Part shown: positions 7,205 through 15,851 of the stretch, in pieces | Numbering within the stretch: position 1 is the first letter of the stretch | Layout: every line of letters starts with the position of its first letter | From: Rhodospirillales bacterium | GTDB taxonomy: Bacteria; Pseudomonadota; Alphaproteobacteria; Reyranellales; Reyranellaceae | Direction of reading: 5' to 3' | Assembly: GCA_947466085.1 (NCBI GenBank) | Contig: CANIEC010000001.1 | Coordinates: forward strand, 1-64,000 | Length of the DNA: 64,000 bases | Notes under the pieces: generated by a model | The model's input: only the letters and a program-made list of their open reading frames with translations | What the model was told of the DNA's origin: nothing | Databases searched by the model: none | Made by a program: the position numbers and the translations under genes

Positions 7205-9412
7205 ATGGGCGAAGTGTTTGGACGCACGACGAAGAAGCTTCTGGCAGGTTTCGTCGGGGCTTCCCTGGTCACCTGCACCGTCTTCGCACAGACGCAGAAC
7301 GACCCGCCGGGCCGCGTGGGCCGTCTTGCCTTCGTGGAGGGCACCGTCTCCTTCCACGATGACGAGGACAACGGCTGGACGAAGGCCGTCGTCAACACGC
7401 CCCTGACGACCGGCGACGCGCTCTGGACTGAGCCCAATTCACGCAGCGAAGTGTCGCTTGCCGGCACGCGCATCCGCATGGACGGCTCGACCGAACTCGA
7501 TATGTCGCAGATCGACGACACTGAGGTGCGTCTGAAGCTGGCGCAAGGCCGGGTCGACGTGAAGACGAACACCCAGATGGACGCCACGCAGCCCTACGAG
7601 ATCGTGACCCCGCGAGGCACGATCACACTCCAGCAGCGGGGCGACTATTATGTCGAGGCCGGCTCACAGCAGGATCCGACGCGCCTCGGCGTGCGTGCCG
7701 GCGCGGCGCAGATCCAGGGCCTGGACGGCCAGACGCTGGCCGTGCGGCCCGGTGAAGTCGGCGAAGTCTACGGCGACGGCACTTCGATGCAGCTCAAGAC
7801 CGTGCGCGCCGCCCCACCGGCCCCTGCCGCCTCCTGGGCTGCCCGCGACCGGCAGGTCGTCTACGATCGGCAGCCTGAGTATCTGCCCGTCGGCATGACC
7901 GGCTACGAGGACCTCAACGGCTACGGCAACTGGATAAATGACGGCAGCTACGGCCAGGTCTGGGTGCCTCGTTCGACGCCCGCCGGCTGGGCCCCGTATC
8001 GCACCGGCCACTGGTCCTATGTGAAGCCGTGGGGCTGGACGTGGATCGACGAGCAGCCCTGGGGTTTCGCGCCCTATCACTACGGGCGCTGGGCCAACAG
8101 CAACAACCGCTGGGTCTGGGTCCCGCCGCAGCGCGAGCAACGGCCGGTCTATGCGCCGGCGCTGGTCGCCTTCGTGGGCGGCCTCGAGCTGGCGGCGCAG
8201 CTCGGCAACCAGGGCCGCGATAGCGGGCCGGTCGGATGGTTCCCGCTGGGACCGCGCGAAGCCTATGTCCCGCCCTATTCCACCAATCGCGACTATTATC
8301 AGCGCATCAACCGCGCGGCGCGTATTCAGGACCGCGATCTGGAGGATCGCTGGCAGCGCGCCCAACGCCGCGAGGTCTTCGTGGCGGGCCAGAACTCCGT
8401 CCTGGCCAACCAGCGTTTCGCAACCGTCGTGCCCTCGCAGGCCTTCGTGCGATCGCAGCCGGTCCAGCGCGCCGCCCTGAAGGTCACGGCCGACCAGATG
8501 GCGAAGGCCGCCGTAGCGCCCGTATCCGCGCCACCCTCCCCGACCGCGTCCATCGCCGCCGTGGCCGATGCCAAGACAGCCGCGAAGCCGGCGGACGACA
8601 AGTTGTCGCCCGACGCGAAGGGCCAGGCACAAGCAAGGGCCAAGGCAGGAGACGTCGCGGACTCCAAGACCGCCGTGGGGGACATGCAGACCCTCGCCAG
8701 GCCCAAGGCTGCCGAAAACGACAGGAAGAAGGCCGCCGCGCCGGGCCCCAAGACCGCCTCTACCGACAGCAAGGCCACGGCGACGACCGGCGACAAGGCT
8801 GGCCCCAGGACCGCCAAGCCCGCCACGCCGCCTCTGCAGCCGCGTCAGGGGGCGGCTCCGCCGGCACTCAAGGAGACGGATAAGGCGGCGCCAGAACAGG
8901 CCAAGCAGGAACCTGGAAAGCCGGAGCCGGCCTCGCCGGAATCCGGCAAGTCGGCCGCTCCGCCGCAGAAGGAGGCCGCGCCCGCGTCCCCCAAGTCCGC
9001 CATTGCCTCTCCCGACCCATCGCCGGCGAAGCGCGATGACACGAAGCGGGACGAGCCGAAGCAGGTGGCCCCTTCCTCGGAGAAACCGGCCGAGCCGCAA
9101 TCGCGTCAGGACGAGCGCAAGCAGGCTACTCCGGATCAGCAGAAGCCGAACGCCGCGCCGCAGCCGAAGCGGGACGAGCCAAAACAGGCGAAGCCTGCTC
9201 AGCAGCAGCCGCCTGCCTCAACTCCGCAGCCGCGCCAGGAGGAGCCCCGCCATGCTGCTCCGCAGCCTGCGCCGAAGCCTGAGGCGGCGCCCAGCCAGGA
9301 AGCGCCGCGTCAGGCAGCCCCCGCTCCGGCACCCCAGCCGCGCGCCGAGCCGCAACAGCAGCCTCAGCGCAACGACAACGACAACGACACCAAGAAGGAC
9401 GACAAGAAGTAG
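7205..9412 (+). CDS. Exported FecR-domain protein with long Pro/Ala/Lys/Gln-rich tail
   Basis: A 735-aa protein with a signal peptide (cleavage near VFAQ, residues 1-29) and an AGGAGG ribosome site. Residues about 40-200 form a FecR-type domain (RVGRLAFVEGTVSF, GDALWTEPNSRSEVSL, YEIVTPRGTITLQQRGDYYV). Residues about 230-400 form a Trp-rich module (YGNWINDGSYGQVWVP, GHWSYVKPWGWTWID) of the DUF6600 kind. The last 300 residues are low-complexity with recurring KRDEPKQ, QPRQE and AAPQPAP units and end in a lysine/aspartate run. It is probably a periplasmic or envelope scaffold; no sigma/anti-sigma pair is adjacent, so an iron-signalling role is not supported. Confidence 0.82.
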   Translation: MGEVFGRTTKKLLAGFVGASLVTCTVFAQTQNDPPGRVGRLAFVEGTVSFHDDEDNGWTKAVVNTPLTTGDALWTEPNSRSEVSLAGTRIRMDGSTELDMSQIDDTEVRLKLAQGRVDVKTNTQMDATQPYEIVTPRGTITLQQRGDYYVEAGSQQDPTRLGVRAGAAQIQGLDGQTLAVRPGEVGEVYGDGTSMQLKTVRAAPPAPAASWAARDRQVVYDRQPEYLPVGMTGYEDLNGYGNWINDGSYGQVWVPRSTPAGWAPYRTGHWSYVKPWGWTWIDEQPWGFAPYHYGRWANSNNRWVWVPPQREQRPVYAPALVAFVGGLELAAQLGNQGRDSGPVGWFPLGPREAYVPPYSTNRDYYQRINRAARIQDRDLEDRWQRAQRREVFVAGQNSVLANQRFATVVPSQAFVRSQPVQRAALKVTADQMAKAAVAPVSAPPSPTASIAAVADAKTAAKPADDKLSPDAKGQAQARAKAGDVADSKTAVGDMQTLARPKAAENDRKKAAAPGPKTASTDSKATATTGDKAGPRTAKPATPPLQPRQGAAPPALKETDKAAPEQAKQEPGKPEPASPESGKSAAPPQKEAAPASPKSAIASPDPSPAKRDDTKRDEPKQVAPSSEKPAEPQSRQDERKQATPDQQKPNAAPQPKRDEPKQAKPAQQQPPASTPQPRQEEPRHAAPQPAPKPEAAPSQEAPRQAAPAPAPQPRAEPQQQPQRNDNDNDTKKDDKK

Positions 9413-9420
9413 TCGTCCTT
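9395..9420 (+). terminator. Hairpin across the FecR-gene stop codon
   Basis: AAGGACGAC and GTCGTCCTT form a perfect 9-bp stem with an 8-nt loop that contains most of the stop codon. A 12-bp palindrome AGGCCGCGGCCT follows at 9424-9435 and runs into the stop of the convergent dehydrogenase. It looks like a compact two-way terminator. There is no T-run. Confidence 0.5.
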
Positions 9421-9433
9421 CAGAGGCCGCGGC

Positions 9434-10402
9434 CTAGAGAACCTGGTTGCGGAGCGTCGCCTCGCCCCGCCACAGGCGGTCGAGGTTCTCGATCAGGATG
9501 TCGATGACGTTGTCTTCGTAGGCGCGTGTCTCGCCTGCCGTGTGCGGGGTGACGAAGACATTGGGCAACGTCCACAGTGGCGATGCCGCCGGCAGCGGTT
9601 CCTCCGCGGTGACGTCGAGCGCCGCCGCCCAGATCTTGTTGCCTTCCATCGTGGCGATGAGCGCCGCTTCGTCGGCGACCTTGCCGCGCGCGACGTTCAC
9701 GAAGACCGACGAGGGCTTCATCGCGGCGAAGGCCGCCGCGCTCATCAGGCCGGTCGTCTCGGGTGTCAGCGCGCAGGTCAGCGCCACGATGTCGGCCTGC
9801 GGGATCAGCTTCACCAGATCGTCCATGCCATGGATCTCGTCGGCGCCGTTGGCGCCCGCCTTCGGGTCGCGCCGGATGCCGATCACCTTCATGTCGAAGG
9901 CCTTGGCGAGCTTGGCGAGATGGCTGCCGATGCGGCCCATGCCGACGACCAGCAGCGTCTTGCCGCCCAGCTCGTCCTCGCGCTGGGTGAGATCGCCCAG
10001 CATGCCGCGCCAGACCTTCTTGTGCTGGTTGTCGCGCGCCTCCGGAATCCGCCGGAAGACGGCGAGGATCAGCGCAAGCGCATGTTCGGCCACGGCGCGG
10101 GCATTGACGCCGGCCGCACTCGCCAGGCGGATGCCCTTGGCGCCCAGCAATTCCTTGGAATACTGGTCCATGCCGGAGCTGATGGACTGGACGAACTTGA
10201 GCTTCGTGGCGTGGGGAATGATGTCGTTCTTCCACATGCCGGAGACCGAGACGACATCGGCCTCGCCGACCCGCTGCACGAACTCGTCGTAGCTGCGGAC
10301 CTGAAAGCTGTTGATGCCCGTATTCCGGGCGTCGAACCGGGCCTTCATCTGGTATGCCGCATGCGCGAAGCAGATTGTCAGTCTATCTCGTGTCGGAAAC
10401 AT
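9434..10402 (-). CDS. D-2-hydroxyacid dehydrogenase
   Basis: A 322-aa NAD(P)-dependent 2-hydroxyacid dehydrogenase. It shows the nucleotide-binding GMGRIGSHLAKLAKAF, the Arg of NVARGKVADEAAL, the Glu of TAEEPLP and the catalytic His in VTPHTAGETRAYEDN. It should interconvert a 2-keto acid and a D-2-hydroxy acid. The ATG at 10402 is preferred over an upstream one at 10420 because GGGGGAG lies just before it. It is divergent from the HpcH/HpaI aldolase by 58 bp, which suggests joint regulation and a hydroxyacid/aldol pathway. Confidence 0.88.
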   Translation of the reverse strand: MFPTRDRLTICFAHAAYQMKARFDARNTGINSFQVRSYDEFVQRVGEADVVSVSGMWKNDIIPHATKLKFVQSISSGMDQYSKELLGAKGIRLASAAGVNARAVAEHALALILAVFRRIPEARDNQHKKVWRGMLGDLTQREDELGGKTLLVVGMGRIGSHLAKLAKAFDMKVIGIRRDPKAGANGADEIHGMDDLVKLIPQADIVALTCALTPETTGLMSAAAFAAMKPSSVFVNVARGKVADEAALIATMEGNKIWAAALDVTAEEPLPAASPLWTLPNVFVTPHTAGETRAYEDNVIDILIENLDRLWRGEATLRNQVL

Positions 10403-10460
10403 GGAACTCCCCCTGCACAAGGTGCCACACTAGCCCGAACGACGACCCTGGGGGAACAAG

Positions 10461-11309
10461 ATGAGCCGCAATCCGCTTCGCGAACGCCTGAACGAAGGCA
10501 AGCCGACACTCGGCACGCACATCCTGTCGGCCTGGCCGACGCTGGTCGAGCTCATCGGCCATTCCAAGCAGTACGACTATGTGGAATTCACCGCCGAGTA
10601 CGCGCCCTTCACCATGCACGACCTCGACAATCTCGGCCGCTCGTTCGAGCTGATGGGCATGTCGGGCATGATCAAGATCGAGCAGACCCAGTATACGCAC
10701 CAGGCCATGCGGGCGATCGGCTCGGGCTTCCAGAGCGTTCTGTTCGCTGACATCCGCTCGGTCGAGGACGCCAAGGCCGCGGTCGACGCGGTCCGCGCCG
10801 AAACGACGATGGCCCAGGGCGCGCGCGGCCGCGGGCGCCTCGGCGTCGGGATGCGGCGCGACGTCGGCACGGTCCGCACCGGCGGCTCGCCCGCCTATGT
10901 CGATGCGCTGAACGAAGTCGTGATCGCCATCATGGTGGAGAAGAAGTCCTGCGTGGACGATCTCGACGCCATCCTCGACGTACCGGGCCTCGACATGGTG
11001 CAGTTCGGCGCCTCGGACTTTTCCATGAGCATCGGCCTGACCGGCCAGGCGAACCACCCCGACGTGGTGGCGGCCGAGAAGAAGACGATCGAGACGGCGC
11101 TGAAGAAGGGCCTGCATCCCCGCGTCGAGCTGCGCGATCCCAGCCAGGCCGCCAAGTATCTCGACATGGGCGTGAAGCATTTCTGCATCGGCTGGGACGT
11201 CCGCATCCTCGCCGACTGGTGGGACACCAAGGGCGCCGAGATGCGCGGCCTGCTGGGCGACAAGCCCGCGGCGCCGGCCAAGGCGCCTGCGAAGGCCGGC
11301 AACTACTAA
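10461..11309 (+). CDS. HpcH/HpaI aldolase/citrate lyase family protein
   Basis: A 282-aa class II aldolase-fold protein that by family cleaves or forms C-C bonds with pyruvate or a keto acid and a divalent metal. Features include THILSAWPTLVELIG, YDYVEFTAEYAPF, the metal and substrate loop DMVQFGASDFSMSIG and VKHFCIGWDV. A GGGGGAAC ribosome site precedes the ATG. The C-terminus carries an Ala/Pro/Lys tail. It heads a likely operon with the S9 peptidase (16 bp gap). The substrate is unknown. Confidence 0.82.
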   Translation: MSRNPLRERLNEGKPTLGTHILSAWPTLVELIGHSKQYDYVEFTAEYAPFTMHDLDNLGRSFELMGMSGMIKIEQTQYTHQAMRAIGSGFQSVLFADIRSVEDAKAAVDAVRAETTMAQGARGRGRLGVGMRRDVGTVRTGGSPAYVDALNEVVIAIMVEKKSCVDDLDAILDVPGLDMVQFGASDFSMSIGLTGQANHPDVVAAEKKTIETALKKGLHPRVELRDPSQAAKYLDMGVKHFCIGWDVRILADWWDTKGAEMRGLLGDKPAAPAKAPAKAGNY

Positions 11310-11325
11310 CTTCTGCGAGCTCCTC

Positions 11326-13410
11326 ATGAAGCCACCGATCGCGCCGCGACACCCGTCGCGGCGCACCCTGCACCGCGTCACGATCGCCGACGACTATGCG
11401 TGGCTGAAGGACGAGAAGTGGCAGGAGGTGCTGCGCGATCCGTCCCTGCTCGATCCCGAGATCCGCGCCTATGTCGAGGCCGAGAACGCCTATGCCGAGG
11501 AGAAGCTCGGGCCGACGCAGGCGCTGCAGAAGGCGCTGGTCGCGGAGATGCGCGGTCGCATCAAGGAAGACGATTCGGGCGTGCCGACGCCGGATGGGCC
11601 CTTCGCCTATCTCTGGAAGTTCCGCGAAGGCGGACAGCACCAGCAGATCGGCCGCACGCCGCGCGACGGCGGCGAGATGCAGACGATCCTCGACGGTGAC
11701 GCGCTGGCCAAGTCATCGGACTATTTCAAGTTCGGCGGCACAAGGCATTCGCCCGACCACCGGCTTGAGGCGTGGAGCGCCGACCTGCGCGGCTCGGAAT
11801 ACTTCACCCTGCGCGTCCGGCGCTGGGACACGGGAGAGGACCTGCCCGATATCCTGACGGAGACGAGCGGCAGTGTCGTCTGGGGCCGCGACTCCTCGTT
11901 CTTCTTCTACGTCCGCATTGACGAGAATCATCGTCCGCTGAAGGTCTACCGGCACAGGCTGGGCACGGCGCAGGCCAACGACGTCCTCGTCTACGAGGAG
12001 CAGGACATCGGCTGGTTCACCCGCATCGGCGAAAGCGACAGTGGCCGTTTCTGCGTCATCTCGGGTGGCGACCACGACACGACCGAGGAACGGCTGATCG
12101 ACCTCTCCTCGCCTGATGCCGAACCGCGGCTGATCGCGACGCGTGAGAAGGGCGCGCGCTACAGCGTGGCCGATCGCGGTGACGAGCTGTTCATCCTCAC
12201 CAACGAGGGCGGCGCCATCGATTTCCGGATCGCGACCGCGCCACTCGCCGCCCCGCAGCGCGCCAACTGGCGCGAGCTGGTGCCGCACCGGCCGGGCACC
12301 TACATCCTGGGCATCGATCTTTATGCCAGCCATCTCGTGCGGCTGGAGCGTACCAACGCCCTGCCCTCGATCGTGATCCGCGATCTGGTGACTGGGGCCG
12401 AACATACGATCTCCTTCGACGAGACCGCCTATTCGCTCGACATGATCGGCGGGTACGAGTTCGACACGACGACCCTGCGCTTTGCCTACTCGTCGATGAC
12501 GACGCCGAGCGAAGTCTATGACTACGACATGGCGACGCAGCGGCGGACCTTGCGCAAACGCCAGGAGATTCCGTCGGGTCACGATCCCGCCGCCTATGTC
12601 ACGACGCGCATCATCGCCGTCGCTCGCGACGGCGCCGAGGTGCCGGTGTCGATCCTGCATCGTCGCGACCTGGTGCACGACGGCCGCGCACCGCTCCTGC
12701 TCTACGGCTACGGCTCCTACGGCATGGCAATGCCGGCGTCCTTCTCGGCCAACCGCCTGTCGCTGGTCGATCGCGGCTTCGTCTATGCCATCGCCCATAT
12801 CCGCGGCGGCTCCGACAAGGGCTGGTCGTGGTATCTCGAGGGCAAACGCGAGAAGAAGACCAACACGTTCGACGATTTCGTCGCGGCCGGGCACGCCTTG
12901 ATCCAGGCCAAGTACACGTCGGCCGGACGCATCGTGGGCCATGGCGGCAGCGCCGGCGGCATGCTGATGGGCGCAGTCGCCAACCGGGCGCCCGACCTGT
13001 TTGCCGGCATCCTCGCCGAGGTGCCGTTCGTCGACGTGCTGGCGACCATGCTCGACGACAAGCTGCCGCTCACCCCGCCGGAATGGCCCGAATGGGGCAA
13101 TCCGATCACCGACGCGGCGGCGTTCAACTACATCCGCTCCTACTCGCCCTACGACAACGTAACGGCGCAACATTATCCGGCCATCCTGGCGATGGCGGGC
13201 CTGACCGACCCGCGCGTGACTTATTGGGAGCCCGCCAAATGGGTGGCCCGGCTGCGCGCGACCATGACGGGCGGCGGGCCGGTCATCCTGCACACCAATA
13301 TGGGTGCGGGTCATGGTGGCGCATCGGGCCGGTTCTCCCGCCTCGACGAGGTGGCGATCGGCTACGCCTTCGCACTCGACACGGTTGGCCTTGCAGGAGC
13401 GAAAACATGA
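11326..13410 (+). CDS. S9 prolyl oligopeptidase / oligopeptidase B family
   Basis: A 694-aa soluble serine peptidase with an N-terminal seven-blade beta-propeller (about residues 80-410) and a C-terminal alpha/beta-hydrolase domain. Ser542 sits in GHGGSAGGMLMG, Asp628 in TDPRVTYWEP and His663 in GAGHGGASGR. The start motif APRHPSRRTLHRVTIADDYAWLKD is the typical PtrB beginning apart from small changes. It should cut short peptides after basic residues if it is PtrB-like. There is no signal peptide. It overlaps the following serine hydrolase by ATGA. Confidence 0.92.
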   Translation: MKPPIAPRHPSRRTLHRVTIADDYAWLKDEKWQEVLRDPSLLDPEIRAYVEAENAYAEEKLGPTQALQKALVAEMRGRIKEDDSGVPTPDGPFAYLWKFREGGQHQQIGRTPRDGGEMQTILDGDALAKSSDYFKFGGTRHSPDHRLEAWSADLRGSEYFTLRVRRWDTGEDLPDILTETSGSVVWGRDSSFFFYVRIDENHRPLKVYRHRLGTAQANDVLVYEEQDIGWFTRIGESDSGRFCVISGGDHDTTEERLIDLSSPDAEPRLIATREKGARYSVADRGDELFILTNEGGAIDFRIATAPLAAPQRANWRELVPHRPGTYILGIDLYASHLVRLERTNALPSIVIRDLVTGAEHTISFDETAYSLDMIGGYEFDTTTLRFAYSSMTTPSEVYDYDMATQRRTLRKRQEIPSGHDPAAYVTTRIIAVARDGAEVPVSILHRRDLVHDGRAPLLLYGYGSYGMAMPASFSANRLSLVDRGFVYAIAHIRGGSDKGWSWYLEGKREKKTNTFDDFVAAGHALIQAKYTSAGRIVGHGGSAGGMLMGAVANRAPDLFAGILAEVPFVDVLATMLDDKLPLTPPEWPEWGNPITDAAAFNYIRSYSPYDNVTAQHYPAILAMAGLTDPRVTYWEPAKWVARLRATMTGGGPVILHTNMGAGHGGASGRFSRLDEVAIGYAFALDTVGLAGAKT

Positions 13411-14570
13411 AGGCGCGCATCGATGCGATCCTGAGCGAAGCCGTGCAGCGTGGCGACGTGCCCGGCGTCGCCGCCGTCGCGACCGACGGAAACGGCACGA
13501 TCTACGAGGGCGGCTTCGGCAAGGCGGTGCTGGGCCAGGATGCCGGAATGACACCCGACACCGTCGTGTGGATCGCCTCCATGACCAAGGCCATCACCGG
13601 CGCCGTTGCGATGCAGCAGGTCGAGCGCGGCACGCTGAAGCTCGATGCGCCGGCCCGGGATGTGATCCCGTATCTCGGCGAAGTGCAGGTGCTGGAAGGC
13701 TTCGATGCGGAAGGCAAGCCGCGCTTGCGCAAGCCCGTGCGCGACATCACCCTGCGTCATCTGCTGACGCACACCGCAGGCTTCGGCTACGACATCTGGA
13801 ATCCGGAAATCCTGCGGTATCGCGAGGTCATGGATGTGCCGACCATCGGCACCGGCCTCGACAAATCGCTGACGACACCCCTGCTGTTCGATCCCGGCGC
13901 CCGCTGGCAATACGGAATCGGCATCGATTGGGCCGGCAAGATGGTCGAGGCGGTGACGGGCCGAAAGCTCGGCCAGGTGATGCACGACGATCTGTTCGGA
14001 CCGCTCGGCATGGACAGCACCGGCTTCCGCCTCACGCCGGCGATGCGCGCCCGCATGGCCCGCGTCCATCACCGCAAGGCCGACGGAAGCCTCGTCGCCG
14101 ACCTCAAGCGCGAGGTCCCGCAGGATCCCGAGTTCGAGGCGGGCGGCGGCGGTCTCTACTCGACGGCCAACGACTACCTGAAGTTCGTCCGCATGGTGCT
14201 GGACGACGGCAGGTCGGCGCGCGGCGAGGCGGTCATGAAGCCCGAAACGGTCGATGCGATGGCGGGCAACGCGATGGGCGATTCGACGGTGTGCCTGCTC
14301 AAGACCGTGATGCCGGCTTTGTCCAACGATGCCGAATTCTTCCCCGGCGTCACGAAGAAGTGGGGCCTCAGCTTCATGATCAACGACGAAGAGGCGCCGA
14401 CCGGCCGCTCGCCCGGCAGCCTCTCCTGGGCCGGCCTGCCGAACACCTACTACTGGATCGACCGCAGGAAACGACTGGGCGGCGTCTACATGAGCCAGGT
14501 CCTGCCCTTCGCCGACGTGAAGGCGCTGCCGCTCTTCTACGCCTTCGAGAGCGCGGTTTACGGGCGTTAA
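13407..14570 (+). CDS. Class C beta-lactamase-like serine hydrolase
   Basis: A 387-aa protein of the beta-lactamase/esterase EstB family. Ser58 and Lys61 lie in the SMTK motif, the LRHLLTHTAGFGYDI loop follows, and a YGI replaces the usual YxN around residue 170; this favours an esterase or peptidase over a true beta-lactamase. No signal peptide is evident, again unlike a lactamase. The ATG overlaps the stop of the upstream peptidase, so the two are translationally coupled, possibly for stepwise degradation of a peptide or ester. Confidence 0.88.
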   Translation: MKARIDAILSEAVQRGDVPGVAAVATDGNGTIYEGGFGKAVLGQDAGMTPDTVVWIASMTKAITGAVAMQQVERGTLKLDAPARDVIPYLGEVQVLEGFDAEGKPRLRKPVRDITLRHLLTHTAGFGYDIWNPEILRYREVMDVPTIGTGLDKSLTTPLLFDPGARWQYGIGIDWAGKMVEAVTGRKLGQVMHDDLFGPLGMDSTGFRLTPAMRARMARVHHRKADGSLVADLKREVPQDPEFEAGGGGLYSTANDYLKFVRMVLDDGRSARGEAVMKPETVDAMAGNAMGDSTVCLLKTVMPALSNDAEFFPGVTKKWGLSFMINDEEAPTGRSPGSLSWAGLPNTYYWIDRRKRLGGVYMSQVLPFADVKALPLFYAFESAVYGR

Positions 14571-14636
14571 AAAGGCTCGTCGTCTCGACCGTAGCCTCGC
14601 TGCGCGAGGCTACGGTCGAGACGACGAAACCTTTAA
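14571..14636. repeat. Perfect 23-bp inverted repeat with 3-nt loop
   Basis: Positions 14578-14600 and 14604-14626 are exact inverse complements around TGC, and AAAGG/CCTTT flank them in the same symmetry. The hairpin begins 8 bp after the serine hydrolase stop. The right arm encodes the last codons and stop of the convergent cyclase. It is a very strong two-way terminator candidate and a likely member of a dispersed palindrome family. Confidence 0.85.
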
Positions 14637-15844
14637 ACCAAACAGCTCCGTGTCCTCGCGGACGCCCCGCAGGCGATGGCGGCCGAGTGAGACCAGCCGG
14701 TCGCGGCTTGCGGTCGCCGCTTCGGCGAAGGCCTGCGACATCAGCAGCGCCTGGCCGAGCGGCTCGCAAAGTGCCTCGATGCGCGAGGCCTCGTTGACCG
14801 CGGGACCGATCACGGTGAAATCGAGCCGCGTATCGGAGCCGACATTGCCGTACAGGACACGGCCGGTATGCAGGGAGATGTCGAGCGACGTTGCGGGTTG
14901 TCCGGCGTCTCGCCACTCCCCGTTCAGCGCATCGACGCGGGCCAGCACTTCCTCTGCGGCCGCCAGCGCAGCGGCGCAGACCTCGGCCCGGTCGTCGAGG
15001 ATCACCGCGAAGGCCGCCAGCATGCCGTCGCCCATGAACTTCAGCACCTCGCCGCCGTGCGCGACGATCGGCTGGACCATGCAGTTGAAGTAATCGTCGA
15101 GCAGCGCGATCAGCTCGCGCCCGGGCATCGTATCGGCGAGCGCCGTGAAGCCCCGAAGGTCGGTGAAGAGCACCACGGCCTCGACACTCTGCACTTCGCC
15201 GCGCAGTACGGTGCCGGCCAGAACGCGACTCGCGGGGTCGTTGCCGAGATAGGCCGCAAGCAATCCGTGGCCGATGCCGCGCAGGCTGGTAGCCTTCACG
15301 GCAAGAGCGAAGACCGGCAGCACCTCACGCAGGAGCGCGACGTCCTCGTCGGAAAAGCCGCCCGGACGGTCGGTCGCGGCCGAAACGGCGAGCCACAGCC
15401 GCTCGGCATGATCCGCTTCGGTCGGGCTGCCGACCTGCGGCGTCAGCTCGCCGAAGGGCTGCACCCAGCCCATCCACTCGGTCATGCCCGCGCCGCGCAG
15501 CTCGTCGAACACGGGGATGTCGGGCAGATCATCGGCGGCGTCGAGATGCTGTCGCAGCTCGGCGATGCCATCGCGCAGCATCGCGGCAAAAGGGCTCTGC
15601 TGGTCAGCGCCGTATCGACATCGGCGTGGCCGAACTCGAAATGCCGTGCGACACCCTCGCCCGAATTCCAGATCAGGCTGCGCGCCCGCACCATGGGATG
15701 CAGCGTGTTCATGCCGACGAACATGCGTTCGACGCGCAATCCGGCGTCATTGAGTCGCCTGCCAAAGCCGTCGACCAGCTCCCCCAGCGACATGTTGCGC
15801 AGGCCGGCCTGCGCCAGCCAGCCGGCCATCGCGACGGCCGTCAT
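14610..15844 (-). pseudogene. Class III adenylate cyclase interrupted by one frameshift
   Basis: The N-terminal part begins MTAVAMAGWLAQAGL at 15844 and reads well to about 15595. The catalytic part continues in another frame to 14610. Restoring one base in the AAAAGGG run (plus strand 15588-15594) joins them as TSRAPFAAMLRDG, giving about 411 residues, the usual length. The cyclase domain keeps its residues: metal Asp in LFTDLRGFTAL, Lys and second Asp in VLKFMGDGMLAAF, and Asp/Asn in LDFTVIGPAVNEASR. It is the last gene of a minus-strand operon, 7 bp after the deacetylase. Whether the shift is real or a sequencing error cannot be decided here. Confidence 0.8.
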
Positions 15845-15851
15845 CGCGCGC

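Noticed and set aside
7205-9412. FecR regulator of iron-citrate uptake
   Set aside because: There is no FecI-type sigma factor or TonB receptor nearby, and the protein is exported with a different architecture.
13407-14570. Beta-lactamase giving antibiotic resistance
   Set aside because: There is no signal peptide, and YGI replaces YxN. An esterase or peptidase is more likely.
15581-15625. Programmed -1 ribosomal frameshift in the adenylate cyclase
   Set aside because: No X-XXY-YYZ slippery site fits the reading frame. A missing base in a homopolymer run explains the break more simply.
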